Shown: positions 8,417-16,559 of the stretch, one piece after another
Numbering within the stretch: the stretch's first letter is position 1
Layout of the letters: each line of letters begins with the position of its first letter
Assembly (NCBI RefSeq): GCF_002264395.1
Contig: NZ_NFVA01000065.1
Span: 1 to 39,737 of the forward strand
Length of the DNA stretch: 39,737 nt
Reading direction: 5' to 3'
Source: Paenibacillus sp. VTT E-133291
GTDB lineage: Bacteria > Bacillota > Bacilli > Paenibacillales > Paenibacillaceae
Position numbers and translations under genes: made by a program
The notes under the pieces: generated by a model
Database searches by the model: none
Seen by the model: only the letters and a program-made list of their open reading frames with translations
Told to the model about the DNA's origin: nothing

Positions 8417-8445
8417 ATTTTAACAGCGTTTTCATCATCTGTAAA
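8417..8445 (-). promoter_or_regulatory. fru operon promoter
   Basis: On the minus strand TTTACA (8445-8440) and TAAAAT (8422-8417) are spaced 17 bp apart, giving a leader of about 110 nt before fruR. Confidence 0.55.
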
Positions 8446-8456
8446 GCGCTTTAACA
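8440..8456. promoter_or_regulatory. cre-like CcpA site
   Basis: TGTAAAGCGCTTTAACA closely matches the catabolite-responsive element and contains the palindrome AAAGCGCTTT. It overlaps the -35 box of the fru promoter, a position that suits repression by CcpA when preferred sugars are present. Confidence 0.6.
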
Positions 8457-8615
8457 TTAAAAATGATGCTTCGGGAAAATGTAATAAATGGAATGATTTC
8501 ATCCTACGTCCAAGGTGAAACAGGCCCATTAGAAAATTACATACCAATTGCCTATCTCATCACTGGAGTTTAAAACATATTAATACTACATATAGGAAAA
8601 AGCGGGTGATCAGAA

Positions 8616-8903
8616 ATGGCCAACGGAAGAAACAACAAAAAAATGGGCGGTAACAGCAACACTAAGCGTAACGGAAATAGTAGTGGAAATAACAACGGGA
8701 ACGGCACCAGTGAGGAAAATGCAGAATTAAGCGCTGAAGATTATGAAATCATTGCTGCCGCACTGGCCACTTTAGGGGAATTTTTTGCTTTTTTATCTCT
8801 CGTCAAGGCGAGACAAGTTACGAAGGAAACCGGAGGCGAAATTGAAGTGCCAGAAATATTCACCCTATCCACAAAGAAACCTTCTAGACGGAAGTTAAGA
8901 TAA
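8616..8903 (+). CDS. hypothetical Asn/Gly-rich small protein
   Basis: A 95-residue protein I do not recognise. The first 35 residues are low complexity (Asn, Gly, Lys, Ser; NSSGNNNGNG). The middle holds an acidic segment (about 32-42) and a hydrophobic helix-like stretch IIAAALATLGEFFAFLSLV (about 45-63), followed by a basic tail ending PSRRKLR. The hydrophobic stretch could be a single membrane span or an amphipathic packing helix. GGTGATC upstream of ATG 8616 is a plausible RBS. It stands alone, divergent from fruR. It is probably real given start signals and composition, but its function is unknown. Confidence 0.65.
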   Translation: MANGRNNKKMGGNSNTKRNGNSSGNNNGNGTSEENAELSAEDYEIIAAALATLGEFFAFLSLVKARQVTKETGGEIEVPEIFTLSTKKPSRRKLR

Positions 8904-9110
8904 TCTACGAAGCCCCCAAGAATCGAAATGATGATGTTATGGTTATGAGTTGTGACCTCTTACTTGGCGTAGCCTTAGCCATATGAACACCCTCCACGGA
9001 TATGCCAAGAACTACCTAAAGGGGAGTAAACCACATTTTTGAATCAATACATGTGAATTAGGGTTATTAAACTACATAGATTATTATTTTAAACTTGGGG
9101 GATGTTCCTA

Positions 9111-10211
9111 TTGCAACAACAGAAATATTTTCGGACAAGTCTTGCTATTATCGCTTTTTTACTTATTTTGTACTTGGGCTCCAAAGTAATGTTTCTATTC
9201 GCACCACTGGCTGCCATTATCAGATTATTACTCGTTCCTATGGTACTATCAGGTTTCATGTACTACTTGTTACGACCTTTAGTAAGGCTTCTTGAGAAAA
9301 GAAAATTAAACAGGGCCTTCTCCATCCTGCTCATTTATTTCCTGTTTGCCGGATTGTTTATCCTCTTCTGGATTTTAGTCTGGCCGACGCTGCAAGAACA
9401 AATTCAGAACTTTATTGATAACACTCCTTATCTCGTTGAGGGACTACAGGATCAGTTCAATGCATTAAAGGATAATCCGACATTGTCACGTTTTTTCCAA
9501 GGGGACTCCGACATAGCTGCCCGTATATCAGAATATCTTAGCGAGGCTATTACTTGGGTGACCAATTCGATGTCTAATTTGATCGGCGTAGTTTCCAGCA
9601 TTGTTATTCTAATCGCTACCTTGCCCATCATTCTGTATTACATGCTAAAAGATGACTATAAGCTATCACCAAAACTTCAAGGCTTAATCCCTAGAAAATA
9701 CCGCAAGGAAGGTAAAGAGATGTTCGGGGATATCGACAGCGCACTGAGCAGTTTCATTGTCACACGCGTGGTGCTAAACGTCGTACTCGGTATTATGTTG
9801 TATATCGGTTTCCTTATCATAGGTCTCCCTTATTCGCTATTGCTGGCAATCATTTCAATACCGCTCAATTTCATTCCTTATGTGGGTTCTTTCCTTGCGG
9901 GAGTCCCCGTAGTTATTGTTGGATTCATTGAATCACCCACGATGGCCATATGGTCGCTGGTCGTCATATTCATTGCACAGCAAATCCAAGATAATGTACT
10001 CTCACCGATCATTTACGGCAAATCATTAGATGTGCATCCACTGACTACGGTCCTTCTTGTTCTTATAGGTGGGGATTTTTACGGTATTATTGGTGTGCTT
10101 ATTGCGCTGCCCGTTTATATGATTGCCAAAATAATTTTTTTACGAGTGTATGAGATTATTGTTGCAGATCGAGAGGAAGAGGCTGAGCCTCTCAAGCATG
10201 AGAATCTATAG
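9111..10211 (+). CDS. AI-2E family transporter (UPF0118)
   Basis: A polytopic membrane protein of the AI-2E/UPF0118 (PerM/TqsA-like) family. Hydrophobic segments are visible near residues 12-60 (two or three), 65-95, 150-180, 210-245, 250-275, 280-300 and 315-345. Between the early spans and the core is the typical amphipathic region with EQIQNFIDNTPYLVEGLQ. The family signature NFIPYVGSFLAGVP and a conserved DNVLSPIIYGKSLDVHP stretch are present. Substrates of the family are largely unproven; some members export autoinducer-2 or act as Na+/H+ antiporters. I prefer TTG 9111 as start: the GGGGGA box abuts ATG 9102 but is well spaced from the TTG. It is monocistronic with its own terminator. 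Confidence 0.85.
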   Translation: MQQQKYFRTSLAIIAFLLILYLGSKVMFLFAPLAAIIRLLLVPMVLSGFMYYLLRPLVRLLEKRKLNRAFSILLIYFLFAGLFILFWILVWPTLQEQIQNFIDNTPYLVEGLQDQFNALKDNPTLSRFFQGDSDIAARISEYLSEAITWVTNSMSNLIGVVSSIVILIATLPIILYYMLKDDYKLSPKLQGLIPRKYRKEGKEMFGDIDSALSSFIVTRVVLNVVLGIMLYIGFLIIGLPYSLLLAIISIPLNFIPYVGSFLAGVPVVIVGFIESPTMAIWSLVVIFIAQQIQDNVLSPIIYGKSLDVHPLTTVLLVLIGGDFYGIIGVLIALPVYMIAKIIFLRVYEIIVADREEEAEPLKHENL

Positions 10212-10239
10212 CACTTACGACGGAATGAAGTTCCATTAA

Positions 10240-10278
10240 TAAAAAAAGGTACGTCTCCGATTAGAGATGTACCTTTTT
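10240..10278. terminator. bidirectional terminator
   Basis: AAAAAGGTACGTCTC and GAGATGTACCTTTTT form a long stem flanked by A's and T's. It separates the converging AI-2E gene and the gene at 10304-10708. Confidence 0.85.
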
Positions 10279-10303
10279 GTGCTTCTTTATAGGATTACTG
10301 AAA

Positions 10304-10708
10304 TTAACCTCGTAAGGAACGAACTACAAATATGTGATTGCCTTTCATAAGGTTCTGTCCATCTTGAAGTGTAACTGAACCTTTGGTATGCGAAATGATG
10401 GTCGTATTCAGAGCAATCAGCCGATCTTCTTTCCAGACACTTACAGCCGATTTAAAATATACTGCATTATCAAATTGCTGCCGTTCCCTCATCACATAAC
10501 CCACAGAATGCAAGACTGGAGGCAGTGCTCTTTCTCTAGGAGCCAAAGCTTTGATGACCACAATATCCCGAAATGGCACAGCAATTTCCTGATGACCGAT
10601 GACCGCTACAGAAGCGGAAAGATCCCATTTGCGCAGAATGCCTTTCATGATCGTGTAAGGTTCGTCGCCGCAGTACATGATAACCGGTTTACCAACCCAA
10701 TGCTTCAT
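10304..10708 (-). CDS. hypothetical protein (134 aa)
   Basis: A soluble 134-residue protein I cannot assign. It is mostly alternating beta-strand-like segments (KPVIMYCGDEPYTIMKGIL; ASVAVIGHQEIAVPFRDIVVIKAL; GSVTLQDGQNLMKGNHIFVVRSL), suggesting one or two small beta-barrel modules. There is no signal peptide or membrane segment. The start ATG 10708 follows a strong GGGGGAGGG site. It lies 31 bp downstream of ung in the same orientation, so it is probably co-transcribed with rnhA-ung. Confidence 0.75.
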   Translation of the reverse strand: MKHWVGKPVIMYCGDEPYTIMKGILRKWDLSASVAVIGHQEIAVPFRDIVVIKALAPRERALPPVLHSVGYVMRERQQFDNAVYFKSAVSVWKEDRLIALNTTIISHTKGSVTLQDGQNLMKGNHIFVVRSLRG

Positions 10709-10739
10709 AGCTCCCTCCCCCTTCCCAACATCCCATTAG

Positions 10740-11408
10740 CTATAAGTCCGAAATGAACCAATCGATCCCTTTCATTCCCTTCGACTCCAAAAACTGATTA
10801 ACCTTCGAAAAAGGTCGACTACCGAAAAATCCACGATACGACGAAAGCGGGCTCGGGTGTGGAGATTGAATCACCTCATGACGACTTTGGTCTATGAAGG
10901 CGCCTTTTTTTTGCGAATGACTTCCCCATAAAATAAAAACCATCGGCGTAGTTCTTTCATTTAACTTCTTCATTATGGTGTCTGTGAATGTCTCCCAGCC
11001 TAGACCTTTATGAGAATTCGGCTCTCCCTCACGTACCGTTAGTACCGAGTTGAGCATAAGCACTCCCTGTTCTGCCCATCCCATTAAAGAACCATGATTT
11101 GGAATCGGAACACCGATATCCTCATTTAGCTCCGTATAAATATTACGCAGGGAAGGGGGTATACGCACCCCCGGATTTACTGAGAAGCTTAAACCGTGAG
11201 CTTGTCCCGCTCCATGGTAAGGATCCTGTCCCAGAATAACGACCCGTGTCGCGCTATAAGGCGTAAGCTTTAACGCCGTAAACAATAATTCTTTTGGCGG
11301 ATAGACTGTGTGTTCCTTATATTCACTATCTAGCTTAGCCATTAGCTCCAGAAAATAGGGCTTTTGCATTTCATTCTGTAATACCTCATCCCAATCGTTT
11401 CCAAACAT
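10740..11408 (-). CDS. ung: uracil-DNA glycosylase, family 1
   Basis: Removes uracil from DNA as the first step of base excision repair. The 222-residue protein has the water-activating motif GQDPYHG (Asp62, His65), the uracil-binding loop LMLNSVLTVREGEPNSHKG, and the HPSPLSSYRGFFGS leucine-loop region. I place the start at ATG 11408, preceded by GAGGAGGAG; the frame stays open about 100 bp upstream, but that part overlaps the RNase H gene and has no family homology. It sits 44 bp downstream of the RNase H gene and is probably co-transcribed. Confidence 0.96.
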   Translation of the reverse strand: MFGNDWDEVLQNEMQKPYFLELMAKLDSEYKEHTVYPPKELLFTALKLTPYSATRVVILGQDPYHGAGQAHGLSFSVNPGVRIPPSLRNIYTELNEDIGVPIPNHGSLMGWAEQGVLMLNSVLTVREGEPNSHKGLGWETFTDTIMKKLNERTTPMVFILWGSHSQKKGAFIDQSRHEVIQSPHPSPLSSYRGFFGSRPFSKVNQFLESKGMKGIDWFISDL

Positions 11409-11452
11409 CCCCAATTCTCCTCCTCTAGCCGAAACCCAGAGCCTTACTGCAA

Positions 11453-12115
11453 CTATTTCCGACCATAATCTGCTTTGATTTCGCCCCACTCTTTGGTCTG
11501 CCACTTTAGCACTTTATTGTCATATGTATTGGCTTGCAACCAACGTTCTGCCCGATCAATAAGCACCCATATTTCCTCTGTTGAAGCATCGCGTGGCAAG
11601 GTTGTAGCCACCTTCTTCTGCTTTACCCATTTCATTGCATTCACAGAGTCACTGTAGACCGTTCTATTACTTCCCTCTTTCTTCAGGAGCGCCAAGGCAT
11701 GCACAATCGCTAAAAATTCACCTAAATTATTAGTGCCCTTTTTAATCGGCCCACAAGAGAAAATAATATCTCCAGTTTGTGTATCCACGCCTTTGTATTC
11801 GACAGGACCCGGATTGCCACGCGTACCTACATCCACAGAAATACTGTCGTAATCGATTTCCGCTGAAGTCTCCACTGTAGCGCTTCGTTTAAAAGAATTT
11901 GTCCCCTTAGATTTAGCCGCACTGGTTGCCGATGCCCCAGTTCCCCAATTGCCTTTCCAACCTGCTTTGTAAGCCGCATCTGCTGCCGCTTTAGATTCAT
12001 AAGATTTATATTTAGCTCCGGTATAATGATCCGTCTGCGCCTGACATTCTGCCCAAGTGCTATAGACTCCCGGTTGCTTGCCTTCCCATACTACATAATA
12101 TTTCTGTTTAGCCAT
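11453..12115 (-). CDS. rnhA: RNase H with N-terminal hybrid-binding (viroplasmin-like) domain
   Basis: A 220-residue ribonuclease H that would cleave RNA in RNA-DNA hybrids. Residues about 4-52 form a hybrid-binding domain (YYVVWEGKQPGVYSTWAEC, then YKSYESKAAADAAY), the module also found in eukaryotic RNase H1 and caulimovirus viroplasmin. A low-complexity Ser/Ala/Lys linker (about 55-85) leads to the catalytic domain. The acidic quartet appears complete: Asp95 in SVDVGTRG, Glu133 in NNLGEFLA, Asp156 in YSDSVNA and Asp216 in KADYGRK. The start at 12115 follows AAAAGGAGC. The pairing with ung suggests a small genome-maintenance operon. Confidence 0.92.
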   Translation of the reverse strand: MAKQKYYVVWEGKQPGVYSTWAECQAQTDHYTGAKYKSYESKAAADAAYKAGWKGNWGTGASATSAAKSKGTNSFKRSATVETSAEIDYDSISVDVGTRGNPGPVEYKGVDTQTGDIIFSCGPIKKGTNNLGEFLAIVHALALLKKEGSNRTVYSDSVNAMKWVKQKKVATTLPRDASTEEIWVLIDRAERWLQANTYDNKVLKWQTKEWGEIKADYGRK

Positions 12116-12315
12116 TGGTATAGCTCCTTTTCCGCCTTAACTTATTGTAATCTAAAATGCTTCTTCACCAAAAGCAGAATGTTATTTTTCGTGAATTTCT
12201 TCGAATAATTCATATTTTCCAGGTCATACTATACGCCAGAGATGTCCAGGCCTATATTACCATTTGTAGAATGATCGGTAAATATTATTGTGTCCACAAG
12301 CAGAAATACCTTCAG

Positions 12316-12348
12316 CGTCCCTCAAGGACGGTAAGCGTTTGTGCTTAC
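12316..12348 (+). other. two adjacent small hairpins upstream of the lipoprotein gene
   Basis: CGTCC-CTCAA-GGACG (12316-12330) abuts GTAAGC...GCTTAC (12331-12348). A further dyad, TTGTGTCCACAA, lies at 12289-12300. They could be operator sites or leader structure for the lipoprotein gene 75 bp downstream. Otherwise the gap 12116-12424 shows no gene. Confidence 0.35.
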
Positions 12349-12424
12349 ACCACATTAATACTAACTAATCAGTCTATATTAAGCTCGTAGGATATCAGTA
12401 CAATTACTCAGGGAGGTTATACAG

Positions 12425-12997
12425 ATGAGAAAGATAGCAAGCGTAGCCGCAGTATTTGCAATTGTGCTGTTGGTCGGATGCGGAAACTCAACCAATAACA
12501 ATGCCAACGTTACCCCTACCGCCACTACTACACCTGGTAACACCAATAACGCTGGCAACACTAATAACACCACTGATGCTGTAACCTCAGCGTCGGTAGT
12601 AGATAATGAAGAGGCCTTTAAAAAGGCTATCAGTGCGGACGGTACTTGGATTGCTGCTACGCTGAAAGACTTAACCTTCACCGAGGATCTCGTGCTGGAC
12701 GGACAATTCACGAATAAAGATGAACCTGCTCGAAAAATCGCTCTCTACACACAAGATGCAGATCACAATATCACTAACTCTTATAAACTAACAGCACCAA
12801 AACTTACGATCAAAAGTAAAAATGCCCGTATTCAAGGCGGCACATTTATTGGTGATGTGTACGTAGAAGCGGAAGGCTTCAGCTTAGTAAATGCAACGGT
12901 TGAAGGGAATGTTTACTTCACAGATGCTAAGTATCAATCCACCTTCGACACCTCGGATCAAGGAAAAGTTACGGGTGTTACAGAAGTGAAACAATAA
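12425..12997 (+). CDS. lipoprotein of unknown function
   Basis: A 190-residue secreted lipoprotein. The signal peptide runs to a lipobox LLVGC with Cys19 as the lipidated residue. It is followed by an Asn/Thr-rich linker (about 21-57) typical of surface lipoproteins. The mature domain (about 60-190) has short repeating beta-strands with Thr and Asn turns (LTIKSKNARIQGG, GDVYVEAEGFSLVNATVEG, NVYFTD) suggestive of a small right-handed beta-helix. No catalytic motif is seen. ATG 12425 is preceded by GGGAGG. It is monocistronic, ended by a strong terminator. Confidence 0.85.
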   Translation: MRKIASVAAVFAIVLLVGCGNSTNNNANVTPTATTTPGNTNNAGNTNNTTDAVTSASVVDNEEAFKKAISADGTWIAATLKDLTFTEDLVLDGQFTNKDEPARKIALYTQDADHNITNSYKLTAPKLTIKSKNARIQGGTFIGDVYVEAEGFSLVNATVEGNVYFTDAKYQSTFDTSDQGKVTGVTEVKQ

Positions 12998-13040
12998 GGT
13001 TGTCGCTCAAGCGGAAGCAGCTACACCTCTTATATTTCAA

Positions 13041-13085
13041 AAAAATGCTCTCCAGTTCTATCAGACTGGAGAGCATTTTTTTTAT
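13041..13085. terminator. strong bidirectional terminator
   Basis: AAAATGCTCTCCAGT and ACTGGAGAGCATTTTTTTT form a 15-bp stem. It serves the lipoprotein gene on the plus strand and probably the converging DJ-1/PfpI gene on the other. Confidence 0.9.
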
Positions 13086-13657
13086 TATTCCTGATAAAAT
13101 CCATTTTTAAAAAAGTGATACCATCCATCAACTTTTTCTAATGGCATTACCTTTAACTTCTTCAAGATTTCCCTTGTAAATTCCAATGCCGCCGTACCAT
13201 TTGCAGTAATGATATCGTCACTGGAAACGGTCTGTTTTTCTAAAAAATTTGCCTGTCCTTTATAATTAGGAGCGAACTCTTTTAAGTAATCTAATGAATT
13301 TCCAGTGTGAGGAATGTTATCTAAATATCCATGTTCTGCCAAAAAGGTTGATGCATCGCATATAGCAGCTATAGGAGTTCTATTCTGTATACAACTTTCA
13401 ATCACTGGAGTAATCGCTGAATTATCTTTCCAGCCCGTACCCCCAATTAAAATTAACATTTCAAACTGGGAGGGGATATTGTCTAGATGATAATCTGGAA
13501 TAACAGTAAATCCGCCCATAGATTGTACATTGTCGCTATTTAAAGAAACTGTCTTCACTTTGTATTCACTTTCTGGCTTGTTTAGTTCGGCACTTATATA
13601 GCCAGCTTCCCAATCCGCATATCCATTAGAAATAAAAATCAATACTTCTTTTTTCAT
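13085..13657 (-). CDS. DJ-1/PfpI family protein
   Basis: A 190-residue protein of the DJ-1/PfpI superfamily (class I glutamine amidotransferase fold). The nucleophile-elbow cysteine is in AAICDAST (about residue 100), after the strand-turn LILIGGTGW. An acidic residue in the ADWEAGY segment takes the position expected near the cysteine. Members act variously as protease-like, deglycase or stress proteins, so the reaction is open. Its ATG overlaps the end of the upstream AlkC-like gene by 4 bp, implying translational coupling. Confidence 0.85.
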   Translation of the reverse strand: MKKEVLIFISNGYADWEAGYISAELNKPESEYKVKTVSLNSDNVQSMGGFTVIPDYHLDNIPSQFEMLILIGGTGWKDNSAITPVIESCIQNRTPIAAICDASTFLAEHGYLDNIPHTGNSLDYLKEFAPNYKGQANFLEKQTVSSDDIITANGTAALEFTREILKKLKVMPLEKVDGWYHFFKNGFYQE

Positions 13658-14769
13658 TTACTGCCCCCCTCAAGTTTCAACAACGTATCTGCAACTTCCC
13701 GCCCGTTAACCAACAATACAATCCGATGTTCCCCGGGATAATGACGACGAGTGGTTAAATTCGCCCAACGATGCGTCCGTTTACCTGACAGAATTGTACC
13801 CCCAGGTACTGTTTTATCCGAAAGTAAGAAAGATTTACGAGAGGTTCGACCTGTAGCCTTCACGAAATAGATGCCATATTCTATTCGAACACGGGCAGGA
13901 GTTCCTTCACAAACTTGAAGTTTGTATTGTAATTCAGAGTCTTCTCCAATTCGCAATAGGGTAGGATCAATCGTGATAGAAGCACTCGTTATTAGGGGTG
14001 TTGCTTCATCTGTTTGCTCTGCATAACCGAATAAAGCCATAATCTCCGGATTCGCTTTACGGATTAAAGAACGACAACCATGCCGCACAATCCAGTCCGT
14101 GAGGGCATTTGTCCCTATCCAGCGTCGAGCGGTTTCAAGCACCACCTCGGGGTGATCCTTCGCAATGTCGTTCAAATTGTTGGCTACGCTCTTGCGCACA
14201 TATAGGGAAGAATCCGCCTTAAGCTGCTCAAGTACAGGCAGCACCGGGGCTGGATCAAGCTTAAACATCGGGAGCGCCTGTCCCCATGGCAGACGAGGGC
14301 GACAACCCTCACTTGCTAACCGGCGCACATGCTCATCGGGATGTTTGGACCATACTAGCATTTGCGCCATCATCCGCTCCGGTTCACGCAAGAGAAAGGG
14401 TCTAACTGCAAACTCTGCTGACGACTTTGGTGTGAACCTTTCCAGCGCCTGCATAGATAGCTCCCAATGCTCAGCCCCTTGACCAAATACCTCTACAAAA
14501 TCCGGAAAGATCAAGTATGGAAATCCCACACAATCCTCAGTAATAGCTGTCAAAATCGCCAGCGCATCCTCATAAGGAAGCTGTAAATGATTTCCCAATG
14601 TCTCTGTAATCCGCCGCATCCTTGCCTTCAGTTCGAGTGATTCCCAAGGTTCCGTCATAGCCGACATCACAAACGCATCTGTGTCAAATACACTATGTAC
14701 ACTGCGAATCTTTTCGCCGAAATAATGCAGAAATTGTTCATTGTACATCGCTTTTAAAGGTTCAGCCAT
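13654..14769 (-). CDS. AlkC-like DNA alkylation repair glycosylase (HEAT-like repeats)
   Basis: A 371-residue protein resembling AlkC, the HEAT-like-repeat DNA glycosylase that excises alkylated bases such as 3-methyladenine. Residues about 1-240 are helical repeats, including HPDEHVRRLASEGCRPRLPW, LYVRKSVANNLNDIAKDHPE and DWIVRHGCRSLIRK, which match the DNA-binding concave face of the family. Residues about 255-370 form the C-terminal Ig-like beta domain that marks AlkC rather than AlkD, with the arginine-rich stretch TTRRHYPGEHR. The start ATG 14769 has AAGAGGG upstream. It is the first gene of a pair with the DJ-1/PfpI protein. Confidence 0.85.
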   Translation of the reverse strand: MAEPLKAMYNEQFLHYFGEKIRSVHSVFDTDAFVMSAMTEPWESLELKARMRRITETLGNHLQLPYEDALAILTAITEDCVGFPYLIFPDFVEVFGQGAEHWELSMQALERFTPKSSAEFAVRPFLLREPERMMAQMLVWSKHPDEHVRRLASEGCRPRLPWGQALPMFKLDPAPVLPVLEQLKADSSLYVRKSVANNLNDIAKDHPEVVLETARRWIGTNALTDWIVRHGCRSLIRKANPEIMALFGYAEQTDEATPLITSASITIDPTLLRIGEDSELQYKLQVCEGTPARVRIEYGIYFVKATGRTSRKSFLLSDKTVPGGTILSGKRTHRWANLTTRRHYPGEHRIVLLVNGREVADTLLKLEGGSK

Positions 14770-14857
14770 GGTGTATCCCTCTTTTTCTTCTATAGATCAT
14801 CAGATTTAATCTGTAATGGAATCGTAGCACACCCAATTTGACAACAGTATGTCAACT

Positions 14858-15517
14858 TCAGCCGCTCCCTAAATTAAGAATATCAACCTGCCTTGTCTTG
14901 AGATTAATAATGCGACTTCTCGTATCATTGCTCGAAATATAAATAGGTTCTCCGGTAGCGTCAATCCAATAAGAGATGGGAATCGAGATGCCACAATTTC
15001 GGTAAGATCCGTCCGCATGGCTTGTCCCCATAATCATCGTGTTATATTTCACGGCAATTCTAGTGGCTTCCTCGATCCATAATGCAAACTGTTCTTCACT
15101 GAACATGCCTACCCCAATCGGATGCGCGATGAAATCCAACGACTCTGCTTGCCCCTCCAAACCAACGTATCCTTGCAGCAGTTCCACACATAGCAAATAA
15201 CCAAACCTGAGACCATCCGTTTCCACTATAGACGGGTGATACAGCTGTTTATCCATCGGAGATTTGGCTCGTTCCAAAATGATGTCCCCGGAAGGATGAA
15301 TGATTAGCGCTCTATCCTTATTATTACTGTTCCTATATCCTGTAATAATCAGCTTGTTATACGTTTTGGCTAGTTCACATAAGGTCCTCACACTGGCTTC
15401 ATCTGCAACATAACCTTCCGGATACAACACCGCGTCAAAAGAATCCGGTTCTTTTAGTTCCTTCAAAAGCTGCTCCAAATGGGGCTCATGATTGGGTTGA
15501 GCTACAAGTAATCTCAT
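14858..15517 (-). CDS. carbon-nitrogen hydrolase (nitrilase superfamily)
   Basis: A 219-residue, slightly short nitrilase-superfamily protein. The Glu-Lys-Cys triad can be placed: Glu34 in LYPEGY, Lys85 or Lys90 in LERAKSPMDK, and Cys110 in FGYLLCVELLQGY. This is the order and spacing of the family, although the usual Cys-Tyr-Asp context is altered to Cys-Val-Glu. Substrate is unknown; small amides or N-carbamyl compounds are typical. ATG 15517 has GGAGGGG upstream. It lies 16 bp after the unknown gene 15534-16064 and probably shares its transcript. Confidence 0.78.
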   Translation of the reverse strand: MRLLVAQPNHEPHLEQLLKELKEPDSFDAVLYPEGYVADEASVRTLCELAKTYNKLIITGYRNSNNKDRALIIHPSGDIILERAKSPMDKQLYHPSIVETDGLRFGYLLCVELLQGYVGLEGQAESLDFIAHPIGVGMFSEEQFALWIEEATRIAVKYNTMIMGTSHADGSYRNCGISIPISYWIDATGEPIYISSNDTRSRIINLKTRQVDILNLGSG

Positions 15518-15533
15518 ATTTCCCCTCCAACGG

Positions 15534-16064
15534 TTAATTAATTAGCACCTTCACCTGTTCTAAGCTTTGCTCTGCACGACTGTTCAAAGCTCTCTTATCT
15601 TTAAGGCCAAGCTCCTTAAGCTCATGTCCAGGGTCAATGACCATCGGCTGTGAAATTACATTTTCGAGGATTTGCACAGCAACTTTACAGGCCCCAAATA
15701 ACAGCTCCTTTGAGATCACTTGTTTATGGGAGCCAATAATTCCAACCAGTTTCTCTGTGTAGATCAATCTAACCAGGCTATCCGCACTCATCATATTCCT
15801 CGAGGCAAAAGAAGATACCCTCTCCACAATCCAGCTGTCTTGATAGTTTCTCGATAAAGCGTCTAGTGCATTAATTGCATCCCAATCTCGGATCGACAAC
15901 TGCCCGGCGTACGCCAAGGCCATTTCATTGAGCCATTCTATCTCTTGTTCTCTAGGAATTTCAAAACTCTTATATTCCTTAAGGAAACCTGCCTTATGCA
16001 TATCCAAAAAATGACCCAGAAATTGTGTGTATAACTCCTTGGCTCTTTGTAGCTGTTCTGTCAT
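15534..16064 (-). CDS. hypothetical protein (176 aa)
   Basis: A mainly helical soluble protein of 176 residues that I do not recognise. It has several amphipathic helices (ELYTQFLGHFLDMHKAGFL; EIEWLNEMALAYAGQL; SADSLVRLIYTEKLVGII) and no membrane span, signal peptide or obvious catalytic motif. AAAGGATGAT precedes ATG 16064. It is first in a two-gene unit with the nitrilase-family gene. Confidence 0.7.
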   Translation of the reverse strand: MTEQLQRAKELYTQFLGHFLDMHKAGFLKEYKSFEIPREQEIEWLNEMALAYAGQLSIRDWDAINALDALSRNYQDSWIVERVSSFASRNMMSADSLVRLIYTEKLVGIIGSHKQVISKELLFGACKVAVQILENVISQPMVIDPGHELKELGLKDKRALNSRAEQSLEQVKVLIN

Positions 16065-16252
16065 TTGGCGATCATCCTTTCACTACATAAATCATATCCG
16101 TCCGCAGGTTTCTTTTCAAACCAGACCAAATTTCGCATATTTTTGACCCAAATCAAGTAATTCCTCCTCAAAATCATCCGCAAATCGTGGTAAAATAGTT
16201 CCTTAGGATTATTTATATTCATAATGTTGAAGATATCACCGGAGGGAATACC

Positions 16253-16471
16253 ATGCCACATACACTTAATAAAAACATTGATTTTTTTATAGCCGCTTTA
16301 TCCCAAACTTATATCACTGCCCTGCAGCTTGATCCTGATGGTATGTATTCTGAGGTAGCCTCAGGAATTGTTGAACAGTTCTCCGATAAACAAGTACGGC
16401 TAAGAAGATATGACGGCTCTGTATCACACTATGCTAGGGACAATACAAAATTCCAGCGCAATAAAGGTTAG
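16253..16471 (+). CDS. small hypothetical protein (72 aa)
   Basis: ATG 16253 is preceded by a clear GGAGGG box, which supports this small gene. The protein is unrecognised: a helical N-terminal part (NIDFFIAALSQTYITALQLD) and a basic C terminus (QVRLRRYDGSVSHYARDNTKFQR). It is divergent from the 15534-16064 gene. Confidence 0.6.
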   Translation: MPHTLNKNIDFFIAALSQTYITALQLDPDGMYSEVASGIVEQFSDKQVRLRRYDGSVSHYARDNTKFQRNKG

Positions 16472-16484
16472 GCGAGAATGCATG

Positions 16485-16538
16485 CCAAAAAGACGTGACT
16501 GGAGAAATCATCTACAATGATCTTTCCTTCAGTCACGC
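16485..16538 (-). terminator. terminator of the oxidoreductase-isomerase pair
   Basis: On the minus strand CGTGACTG and CAGTCACG pair across a 30-nt loop and are followed by TCTTTTTGG. It lies 20 bp past the Gfo/Idh stop. Confidence 0.55.
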
Positions 16539-16559
16539 CTATGCTTACTCTATATCCTG

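Noticed and set aside
16061..16261. Minus-strand ORF of 66 codons
   Set aside because: It overlaps the plus-strand RBS and start at 16253 and the next gene's start, and lacks its own RBS.
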